Source: Clostridium sp. C2-6-12 (GTDB lineage: Bacteria; Bacillota; Clostridia; Clostridiales; Clostridiaceae). Taken from it: a stretch of DNA of 64,000 nucleotides. Under the pieces are notes generated by a model. The model did not search any database. It had not been told where the DNA came from and was given only the letters and a program-made list of their open reading frames with translations. Position numbers and translations under genes: made by a program. Location of the stretch: contig NZ_JAABNP010000016.1 in the NCBI RefSeq assembly GCF_009928485.1, forward strand, positions 61,913 to 125,912, given 5' to 3'. How positions within the stretch are numbered: the stretch's first letter is position 1; every line of letters starts with the position of its first letter. Below are positions 55,981-64,000 of this stretch, piece by piece.

Positions 55981-56985
55981 CTAATATTCTAAGTCTTTAG
56001 TAGTAACTCTCTTTCTAAATATCCAATAGCTCCAAGCTTGATATGCTAAAACTATTGGTACAAAAATAACTGCAACTTTAGTCATAAGAGCTAATGTATT
56101 CACAGTTGATGAAGCATTTGCTATTGTAAGACTATATTCTGGTTTTATGCTAGAAACCATAACTCTTGGGAATAATCCTGCAAATAAGGCAGCAACGCCT
56201 AATGCTATTGACAATCCATTAGTTAACATTGCAATTTTTGCTTTTTTCACACCAACTAGATACCAGCTTAAAATTAGACATACTAATGATACTATAGCTG
56301 CAACCAGTGCTAGTTTACTATTAAACATATCAGTTTGTAAAAATGTTAATACAAATAATAATACTGAAACTATTATTGCAGAAACACCAAAAGGTTTTGC
56401 TATATTTATGGCTTTTTCTGCTATTGATTCCTCTGCCTTTAATGCTAAGAACACTGCTCCATGGAATATAAAAACTAATAGAGTAGTTATTCCAGCAACT
56501 AGAGTATAGATAGATATTAAATCAAAAAATCCACCTACATAATTCATTGTTTGATCAATTGGAACTCCTTTAATGAAATTCGAAAGAGCAACTCCAAAAA
56601 GAATAGCTAAAAGCAAGCTAGATACAAATATTACTTTATCCCAACCATTTCTCCATTTTTGACTTTCATCTTTGCTTCTAAATTCGAAAGCAACACCTCT
56701 TAGTATTAATGCTATTAACACTACAAGAAGAGCTAAATAGAATCCACTGAACATGGTTGCATACCAATTTGGAAAGGCAGCAAATATAGCTCCACCAGCT
56801 GTAATAAGCCAAACTTCATTTCCATCCCAAACTGGACCAATAGTATTAATTATTATTCTTCTATCAGTGTCCTTTTTTCCAATTAATAAAAGTAATATTC
56901 CAACTCCAAAATCAAACCCTTCAAGAAAGAAAAATCCTGCAAATAAAATTCCTATCAATATAAACCAGATAATTCCTAAATCCAT
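55981..56985 (-). CDS. cydB: Cytochrome bd ubiquinol/menaquinol oxidase subunit II
   Basis: 334 residues, eight to nine membrane helices. Family motifs: FFLEGFDFGVGILL near the N-terminus, GPVWDGNEVWLITAGGAIFA (about 48-67) and FRGVAFEFRSK-like LRGVAFEFRSKDE. CydB pairs with CydA and stabilises the di-haem site. Its start overlaps cydA by ten bases with GGAGG inside cydA, so synthesis is coupled. Confidence 0.95.
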   Translation of the reverse strand: MDLGIIWFILIGILFAGFFFLEGFDFGVGILLLLIGKKDTDRRIIINTIGPVWDGNEVWLITAGGAIFAAFPNWYATMFSGFYLALLVVLIALILRGVAFEFRSKDESQKWRNGWDKVIFVSSLLLAILFGVALSNFIKGVPIDQTMNYVGGFFDLISIYTLVAGITTLLVFIFHGAVFLALKAEESIAEKAINIAKPFGVSAIIVSVLLFVLTFLQTDMFNSKLALVAAIVSLVCLILSWYLVGVKKAKIAMLTNGLSIALGVAALFAGLFPRVMVSSIKPEYSLTIANASSTVNTLALMTKVAVIFVPIVLAYQAWSYWIFRKRVTTKDLEY

Positions 56986-58358
56986 AATGATTCCTCCTTC
57001 TTATTGTTCATATTTTCTTTTTCTTGTAGTGGAACAACCTTAATAAATTTAACTAAAAGCATTACATCTATTACTGCTAATACTGTATACACTACTGCAA
57101 AAGCTAACAATGATGTAGCCACATATGCTAAAGACACTGTTGGTGATACTGCATTTTCAATTTTCAATAATCCAAATACAATCCATGGTGCTCTGCTTGC
57201 TTCTGTCAATATCCAACCAGTTGAATTTGCTAAATAAGGTAATGCTATTGAAAACATCATAAGCTTTAATAATTTATTTTTATCAGATAGTGTTCCTTTT
57301 TTATAAAAATACAAACTTATTAATGCAATTAAAATCATTAACATTCCTGCTCCAACCATTACTCTAAAACTATAGAAAGATAGATTAACTGGTGGTATAT
57401 AATTGCCTTGTCCATATTTTTTTTCATATTCAGCTTGTATTTCATTTATCCCCTTAACTTCTCCTGTAAAACTGTTATAGCTCATAAAACTTAAAAGTTT
57501 TGGTACACTTATTTCAAATACATTCTTTTTATTATCTTCATCTATTATTGCTGCAACTGCTAATGGTGCTGGATTTTTTGTTTCCCATAAAGCTTCTGCA
57601 GCTGCCATTTTCATTGGTAAATTCTTAACTAAATATTTACCTTGTAAATCTCCCATAAGAGCTACTAATAAACTAGAGACTAAAGCCATTGTTATTCCAA
57701 GCTTTAATGAGGACTTAATCCAGGCTGCATCATTCTTTTTAATTAAATGATAAGCGCTTATTCCTAATATGAAAAATGCTCCTGTTGCTAAAGATGCAAA
57801 TATTGTATGAGGAAATTGGACCCATAAATGTGGATTTGTAATAAGATCTGTAAAACTAGTCATCTCTGCTCGTCCATTGTTTATAGCATATCCAACAGGT
57901 TCATGCATAAATGAATTTGCTGTTAGAATCCAAAACGCAGAAATCATTGTAGCTATACTTACAATCCATATAGATAATAAATGTATTTTTTTAGATACTT
58001 TTTCCCATCCAAAAACCCATATTCCAAGAAAGGTGGATTCTAAGAAAAATGCCAGTAATGCTTCTATAGCTAATGGAACTCCAAAAATATCCCCAACATA
58101 TCTTGAATAATTTGACCAGTTCATTCCAAATTGGAACTCTTGTACAAGTCCAGTAACAACTCCCATAGCAAAGTTTATCAGAAATAATTTTCCCCAATAT
58201 TTGACCATTTTTTTATACTTTTCATTTCCTGTTTTAACATAAAGAGTTTCCATTATGGCTAAATAAAACCCCAATCCTATTGTTAGCGGTACAAAAAAGA
58301 AGTGATAGACAGTGGTTATTGCAAACTGCCATCTTGCCAAATTAATAACGTTATCCAT
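56976..58358 (-). CDS. cydA: Cytochrome bd oxidase subunit I
   Basis: 460 residues, nine membrane helices, short Q-loop type. Haem ligand His19 is in TTVYHFFFVPLTIGL; further conserved features are WSNYSRYVGDIFG, FMHEPVGYAINNG, LWVQFPHTIFAS and the quinol site GDLQGK with PMKMAAAEALWET (Q-loop). It reduces O2 to water with quinol electrons. First gene of the cydABDC-ndh operon, GGGGAGG before the ATG. In a presumed anaerobe it most likely serves to remove oxygen. Confidence 0.96.
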   Translation of the reverse strand: MDNVINLARWQFAITTVYHFFFVPLTIGLGFYLAIMETLYVKTGNEKYKKMVKYWGKLFLINFAMGVVTGLVQEFQFGMNWSNYSRYVGDIFGVPLAIEALLAFFLESTFLGIWVFGWEKVSKKIHLLSIWIVSIATMISAFWILTANSFMHEPVGYAINNGRAEMTSFTDLITNPHLWVQFPHTIFASLATGAFFILGISAYHLIKKNDAAWIKSSLKLGITMALVSSLLVALMGDLQGKYLVKNLPMKMAAAEALWETKNPAPLAVAAIIDEDNKKNVFEISVPKLLSFMSYNSFTGEVKGINEIQAEYEKKYGQGNYIPPVNLSFYSFRVMVGAGMLMILIALISLYFYKKGTLSDKNKLLKLMMFSIALPYLANSTGWILTEASRAPWIVFGLLKIENAVSPTVSLAYVATSLLAFAVVYTVLAVIDVMLLVKFIKVVPLQEKENMNNKKEESLWI

Positions 58359-58392
58359 ATTATTACCTCCCCTTTTTAATTCTCATAAAATC

Positions 58393-58420
58393 TTTATACA
58401 CTATAATTATATAACAACAA
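58393..58420 (-). promoter_or_regulatory. Putative promoter of the cyd operon
   Basis: On the minus strand TTGTTG (58415-58420) and TATAAA (58393-58398) are 16 bases apart, 35 bases before the cydA start. Confidence 0.5.
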
Positions 58421-58454
58421 TATAAAGAATAGTATATTTTTGTTAATATTTATA

Positions 58455-59336
58455 CTATTTTGTAAATATTAAAATAATATATAATACAACAGAAAATATC
58501 ATATAAAACTTTGCAGTAAAAGGAACAAGTTTATGCTTCTGTGTATCAATATATTCTTTTATATTTTTTATGAAAGGTATTGTTGCTAAAACGATTAAAC
58601 ACCATTTTGGCATATATCCAAGAAATACAAATAAAAGCGTATCAATATAAGTAAATATTATTAATAGATAATATATAATAATTCCATTTTTATACCCAAT
58701 TCTAACTGTTAATGTCCTTATTTTTCTTCTACTATCTTCTTCATAATCTCTAATTTCATTTGCAATTAAAATTGCTGGAATAAATAATCCATTAGTAAAT
58801 GAATATAAAATAGGCTCTATTGAAAATGCACTTGAAAATACGTAGTAACTTGCATAAGCCAATAATGGTCCCATCATTATAAATGACATTATTGAACCAA
58901 TTCCAAATTTTTTATAATTAAACGGTTCACCAGAATAAGAATATGCAGCAAATATTCCAACAAACTCAATTATTAATAGCTGTTTTCCAACATAATAACT
59001 TAAGTAAAAGCCTATTAACGCCGTAATTATAAAAAATATTATTCCTGTTTTAAATGTAAATATCTCTTCATAACTTCTCTTATATCCTAGAAAACAATCC
59101 TGTCTTTTGCTTAATAATTCTTCTGAAACATCTTCTTCAAAATAATTATTCATTAAATTTATGGCGCTTTGTAATAGTATTGCTGCTAATACAACAAGAA
59201 ATATTATCCATAAATTCCACCCTAAACTTTCTGAGAAAAAGTTATTTCTGTAAGCTAATATTATGCCTAAAACTGTAGACAATAATCCGACAAATAATGT
59301 TGGTGGTCTTGATTCCTTTATAATATTTTTAATCAT
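58455..59336 (-). CDS. UbiA family prenyltransferase (MenA-like)
   Basis: About 293 residues with eight to nine membrane helices. N-terminal ESRPPTLFVGLLSTVLGI is typical; the first Asp-rich motif is in LMNNYFEEDVSEE (variant of NDYFDxxxD) and the second in NEIRDYEEDSRRKIRTLTVR. MenA attaches the prenyl chain to dihydroxynaphthoate in menaquinone synthesis. The start at 59336 has GGAG eight bases upstream; a GTG at 59345 is less likely. It lies 96 bases downstream of... the cydA start region on the same strand and divergent from the polyprenyl synthase gene, so the pair could supply quinone to the bd oxidase. No other men genes are in the window. Confidence 0.85.
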   Translation of the reverse strand: MIKNIIKESRPPTLFVGLLSTVLGIILAYRNNFFSESLGWNLWIIFLVVLAAILLQSAINLMNNYFEEDVSEELLSKRQDCFLGYKRSYEEIFTFKTGIIFFIITALIGFYLSYYVGKQLLIIEFVGIFAAYSYSGEPFNYKKFGIGSIMSFIMMGPLLAYASYYVFSSAFSIEPILYSFTNGLFIPAILIANEIRDYEEDSRRKIRTLTVRIGYKNGIIIYYLLIIFTYIDTLLFVFLGYMPKWCLIVLATIPFIKNIKEYIDTQKHKLVPFTAKFYMIFSVVLYIILIFTK

Positions 59337-59495
59337 CAAATTCACTCCATAAATACAAAATTATTTAATTGCTTTTTGTTAAAAAAAAGCAATTTATAAG
59401 TTAATATGTTATAATTGAAACAAAAGGTTCAGAAAATTTATATTTATTAATAATAATTATATTCCAAATATATTATGGTGAAAAGGGGAAATAAA

Positions 59496-60449
59496 ATGTT
59501 ACTGGAAAAAATTAATTATTTAGATTATTTTGAAGATGATTTAATAAAAATCAGAGAAATTATCGAATTAAATTTGGATAATAAAGATAAGAATACAGTA
59601 AATTTATTGAATAATTTAGCTGCTACCGAGGGTAAAATGATTCGAGCTATCTTTATTTTAATTGGTGGTGCTTTTGGTAACATTGAAAGAAAAAGTTTAT
59701 TAAATCTTTCTTCTGGTATAGAATTGCTACATTTAGCAACTCTTGTTCATGATGATATAATCGACGATTCTAATTTAAGACGAGGAAAAAGAACTATAAA
59801 TAATCTTTATGGAGCTAAAGCTGCATTATTTATGGGTGATTATCTCTTTGCACAATCTTATATTATATTTTCAGAATATGCATCTAAAAAAAGTATTTCC
59901 GATATTTCAAAAACAATAAAGTTTATATGTGAAAGTGAAATAAATCAATTTCTTTCTACTTATTCGTTAAATTCAAATATTCGTGATTATTTTAGAAGAA
60001 TAAATGGAAAATGTGCCTCTCTCTTTTCACTAAGTTTATCTCTAGGCGCATATGATGGACAAGCTGATTCTGAAGTTGTGAATAAATTAAAGAAGATTGG
60101 TTATTACATTGGTATGACCTTCCAATTAATTGATGATATCCTTGATATTGTATCTCCTAAGGTTGTACTTGGAAAGCCTTCAAATAATGATATTGCCGAA
60201 GGAATATATACTTTCCCTGTTTTGTATGAAATAAAAAATAATAATCAAGCGCTTTTATATGCTTTAAAAGAAAATGACTGTGTTTCTGTATTTGAAATCC
60301 TAAAAAATTCTGATGGTTTAAAAAAAGCTAAGAATATAGCTGGCCGATATACTACTAAAGCTTTAACACTTATAGATAAACTTCCTGATGTTTCGGAAAA
60401 GTATATTTTAAAAGAAATTGCCGAATCGTTGCTCAAGAGAACTTTTTAA
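59496..60449 (+). CDS. Polyprenyl diphosphate synthase (HepT/IspB type)
   Basis: 317 residues from the ATG at 59496, preceded by AAAAGGGG; a longer frame from 59475 contains this site. The two Asp-rich motifs are LVHDDIIDDSNLRRGKRTIN (first, about 80-99) and QLIDDILDIV (second, about 210-219). Residues before the first motif (HLATL) do not contain large blockers, consistent with long-chain products of C30-C40. It elongates isoprenyl diphosphate for the quinone tail, fitting the adjacent prenyltransferase. Convergent with the GH1 gene. Confidence 0.92.
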   Translation: MLLEKINYLDYFEDDLIKIREIIELNLDNKDKNTVNLLNNLAATEGKMIRAIFILIGGAFGNIERKSLLNLSSGIELLHLATLVHDDIIDDSNLRRGKRTINNLYGAKAALFMGDYLFAQSYIIFSEYASKKSISDISKTIKFICESEINQFLSTYSLNSNIRDYFRRINGKCASLFSLSLSLGAYDGQADSEVVNKLKKIGYYIGMTFQLIDDILDIVSPKVVLGKPSNNDIAEGIYTFPVLYEIKNNNQALLYALKENDCVSVFEILKNSDGLKKAKNIAGRYTTKALTLIDKLPDVSEKYILKEIAESLLKRTF

Positions 60450-60469
60450 CAGCAAAAACAATTTAAAAT

Positions 60470-60517
60470 AAAGCAGCTAAAAATGATATTTTAGTTTTTA
60501 TCATTTTTAGCTGCTTT
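60470..60517. terminator. Strong bidirectional terminator
   Basis: Nineteen-base arms AAAGCAGCTAAAAATGATA / TATCATTTTTAGCTGCTTT with a ten-base loop between convergent genes. Confidence 0.85.
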
Positions 60518-60528
60518 TCAAATTAAAA

Positions 60529-62025
<1,497 letters not shown>

Positions 62026-62205
62026 TTAATATAAAGATACACCCTTAATTATTAGCAACCTTATATATTTAGCCTAACACAAAAGCATATAATTTGTCCA
62101 TATCTTTTCAAATATTATGTTATAACTTTTTATTTATTTAGAAATACTTATTCATTTGTTTATATGTACTATTTTCCTCCTCTTTTTACCATTATTCTTA
62201 AGTCT

Positions 62206-62247
62206 AAAAATACGTTTTACAACTCTTTGTTCTAAAAACGTATTTTT
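62206..62247. promoter_or_regulatory. Perfect 13-base inverted repeat, operator or hairpin
   Basis: AAAAATACGTTTT (62206-62218) and AAAACGTATTTTT (62235-62247) with 16 bases between. Each arm holds the palindromic core ACGT, so it could be two operator sites 29 bases apart; it ends just before a TTGACA. Confidence 0.5.
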
Positions 62248-62248
62248 A

Positions 62249-62277
62249 TTGACATAGCATTTCTTAACACTTAAACT
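62249..62277 (+). promoter_or_regulatory. Possible promoter of the truncated chemoreceptor gene
   Basis: Perfect TTGACA (62249-62254), 17-base spacer, TAAACT (62272-62277). The leader would be about 155 bases. Confidence 0.4.
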
Positions 62278-62438
62278 TATATTGTCATATATGGTATTTT
62301 ATTTTGATAATGCTATTTTTTAATATCAAAATTATTAAGTAGCAGCTATTAATCAAATTAATATATAGTTACTTGTGTTTATATTTTCAATGTAGAATTG
62401 TTATTATAATAAATATTTAGTAAAAAGGAGTTTTAAAC

Positions 62439-62975
62439 ATGAAAAATTTTGAAGACGAAGATATACTCGATAACCTAAGTTACTTATTACCTTTTATTAG
62501 TTCCTTATTTGGTGACGATGTTAGTATGATGGTTTCTGATAAAGAAAAAATACTTAAAGTAGTAAGACATGACTCGAGTGTAGGTTCCACTTATGGAGAA
62601 GGTGATCTGTTGCCTTATGATATCCCTGCTTATCAATGTATGAAGGAAAATAGGACAGTAACTAACAATATATCAAAAGAATACTTCGGTATACCACTAA
62701 AAGCTGCAGCAACACCTATAAAAAATAGAGATGGAAAAATAATTGGTAGTATAGCTATAGGTAAAAGAGATTGGGGTAATGATATCGATGCCCATGCTGA
62801 ATCTTTTGTGGGTTCTTTCAATGAAATCTCAAATATTGTTAACAGTGTCGCATCTGGAATACAGGATGTAGCTAAATCTAGTAATGATATATTAAATGAA
62901 ATAAATAAGACTGTTGATTTACAATTAAAACTGACCCACCTTTTACGAGCAAAGTTGACCCACCTAAGTTCATAA
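62439..62975 (+). pseudogene. Soluble methyl-accepting chemotaxis protein truncated by an IS21-type element
   Basis: 178 residues with AAAAGGAG before the ATG and no membrane segment. Residues 1-115 are a PAS-like sensor (MMVSDKEKILKVVRHD, then YGIPLKAAATPI-like FGIPLKAAATPIKNRDGKII). The following SFVGSFNEISNIVNSVASGI and SSNDILNEINKTVD form the beginning of the coiled-coil signalling domain. The gene is then cut: from about 62928 the DNA is the end of an insertion element, and the last 16 residues (starting LKLTHLLRAK) are encoded by it. The signalling tip is lost, so the protein cannot contact CheA. Confidence 0.82.
62932..62964. repeat. Terminal repeats of an IS21 family element
   Basis: TGACCCACC occurs at 62932-62940 and 62956-62964, 24 bases apart. 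Multiple copies of such a motif at the tips are typical of IS21 ends. The insertion joint is about 62925-62931. Confidence 0.7.
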
Positions 62976-63018
62976 AGTATCCTAGCCTTTGTAATGAAGG
63001 TTAGGAGGAAAAACATAG

Positions 63019-64000
63019 GTGAAAGACGTGAAAGATTGGATAACCGTAAAAAGAATGCATGAAAGGGGGATGCCTATAAGACAAATTTCTAGAGAATTAA
63101 AAATATCAAGAAATACCGTTAAAAGATTAATTAAACTTAATGAAGAACCACAGTATAAAAAAAGACAATATGAAACTAAGATAGATTCTCATATTGAAGA
63201 AATTAGAACATGGTATCTTGATCCCGAATATAACTTTATTGGCACTAGAATTTACCGTGAACTAAAGAAGCGTGGTTATGAAGGTAGCATATCACCAATT
63301 TATAGATACTTAAATACACTTAAGGAAGAGAAGTTATCAATTCCCTTAAAAGCAACGAAGCGTATTGAAACTCCTTTAGGAGATCAAGCTCAATTTGATT
63401 GGGCTCATTATTCAATGAAGATTGATGATGAGAAGATACCCATTTACTGCTTTTCGCTAATTTTATCAGCATCACGTAAGAAAGCTATTGTATTTTCTAA
63501 GTCTTGCGACGGCGAAGCTATTTATGAAGCAATACATTTGTTATTCAAAAGATTTGGTGGTGTAACAAAAGAATTGCTTATTGATAATCCCAAAGCACTA
63601 GTTGATTCAAATACTGTTGGGGATGAAGTAAATTTTAATGTTAGTGCATTAAGATTAGCTCATTATCTTGGAATATCACTTAATGCCTGTAATCCTTACA
63701 GGGCACGTACAAAGGGAAAAGTTGAGCGACCTTTTAAGTATATTGAAGAGCAGTTTGTAAAAGGTAATAGTTTTAAATCTATGACTGAGTTAAATGAGGC
63801 CGCTGAGATATTTATTGAAGAATCTAATAATACTAAACATAGCACAACATTACGAATAACTAACGAATTTTTTGCAGAAGAGTTCCCACATTTACTTGAA
63901 ATTAGAAGTAAGCCTTTTATAATAGCAAATCTTAAAGAAAGAAAAGTTAGTTTAGATTCATATATATCTGTAGATGCAGTAAAATATAGTGTTCCAGTTG
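63019..64000 (+). CDS. istA: IS21 family transposase IstA, 5' part (runs off the right edge)
   Basis: 327 codons visible from a GTG at 63019 with AGGAGG ten bases upstream (a GTG at 63028 is the alternative). N-terminal helix-turn-helix GMPIRQISRELKISRNTVKR; then the rve integrase core with first Asp in LGDQAQFDWAHY, second in KELLIDNPKALV and Glu in RTKGKVERPFKYIEEQF. It cuts and joins DNA ends together with the ATPase IstB, whose gene should lie beyond the window. Frame intact as far as visible, so the element may be active. It has interrupted the chemoreceptor gene. Confidence 0.92.
   Translation, partial: MKDVKDWITVKRMHERGMPIRQISRELKISRNTVKRLIKLNEEPQYKKRQYETKIDSHIEEIRTWYLDPEYNFIGTRIYRELKKRGYEGSISPIYRYLNTLKEEKLSIPLKATKRIETPLGDQAQFDWAHYSMKIDDEKIPIYCFSLILSASRKKAIVFSKSCDGEAIYEAIHLLFKRFGGVTKELLIDNPKALVDSNTVGDEVNFNVSALRLAHYLGISLNACNPYRARTKGKVERPFKYIEEQFVKGNSFKSMTELNEAAEIFIEESNNTKHSTTLRITNEFFAEEFPHLLEIRSKPFIIANLKERKVSLDSYISVDAVKYSVPV

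Noticed and set aside
62633..63016. 127-codon minus-strand frame over the chemoreceptor/IS joint
   Set aside because: Antisense to a well-supported coding region and crosses the insertion point; no binding site or family resemblance.

Overview
The window is very AT-rich, has clean Shine-Dalgarno sites and compact operons, and carries adhE, a hydE-type maturase, lon and many AraC-type regulators. This points to a saccharolytic, probably solvent-forming Clostridium of cluster I (beijerinckii / saccharoperbutylacetonicum / butyricum kind). That is inference; the species cannot be fixed from the sequence. No rRNA, tRNA or CRISPR array was seen.

Layout. 1-850: decayed polysaccharide genes (truncated ManC-like gene). 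850-9600: chemoreceptor, PucR-type regulator, Lon protease, TetR regulator and a multidomain SEC-C protein. 10000-19630: an isomaltooligosaccharide/dextran locus on the minus strand (binding protein, two permeases, one secreted and one cytoplasmic GH66 enzyme, GH13 alpha-1,6-glucosidase) with a divergent AraC regulator. 19700-27600: aldo/keto reductase, two AraC regulators, a heterodimeric ABC exporter and a patatin-like protein. 27900-33630: a manganese (yybP-ykoY) riboswitch with an overlapping terminator before a P-type ATPase, then adhE. 33900-35870: small membrane protein, EFR1 flavodoxin/ferredoxin protein, MarR regulator with palindromic operators, small membrane genes.

36000-43800 is the most interesting part, an accessory island full of transposase remnants. 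It has a complete agr-type quorum-sensing set: agrB, a 39-codon agrD encoded inside and beyond the end of agrB, a sensor kinase apparently split into two reading frames, and a LytTR response regulator. About 4 kb away are a secreted 178-residue precursor whose promoter carries two LytTR-type boxes, an XRE repressor with a membrane protein, and a secreted clostripain-type (C11) peptidase. I read this as a candidate peptide-signal-controlled bacteriocin module: the precursor has one well placed Arg (residue 95) before an 83-residue cationic C-terminal part.

44000-51200: hydE, a DUF3298-type protein, polysaccharide deacetylase, an unusual fusion of the SigI C-terminal domain to an RsgI anti-sigma factor, ispF, unknown genes, a short tandem repeat and an HNH protein. 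51300-60450: cytochrome bd oxidase with its CydDC exporter and a type II NADH dehydrogenase in one operon, next to a UbiA/MenA prenyltransferase and a polyprenyl diphosphate synthase, a minimal oxygen-consuming chain in a presumed anaerobe. 60500-64000: a GH1 6-phospho-beta-glucosidase, then a soluble chemoreceptor gene cut by an IS21-type element that runs off the right edge.

Starts were moved from the longest frame to the codon with a proper ribosome binding site where that was clear; each such choice is stated in the entry.
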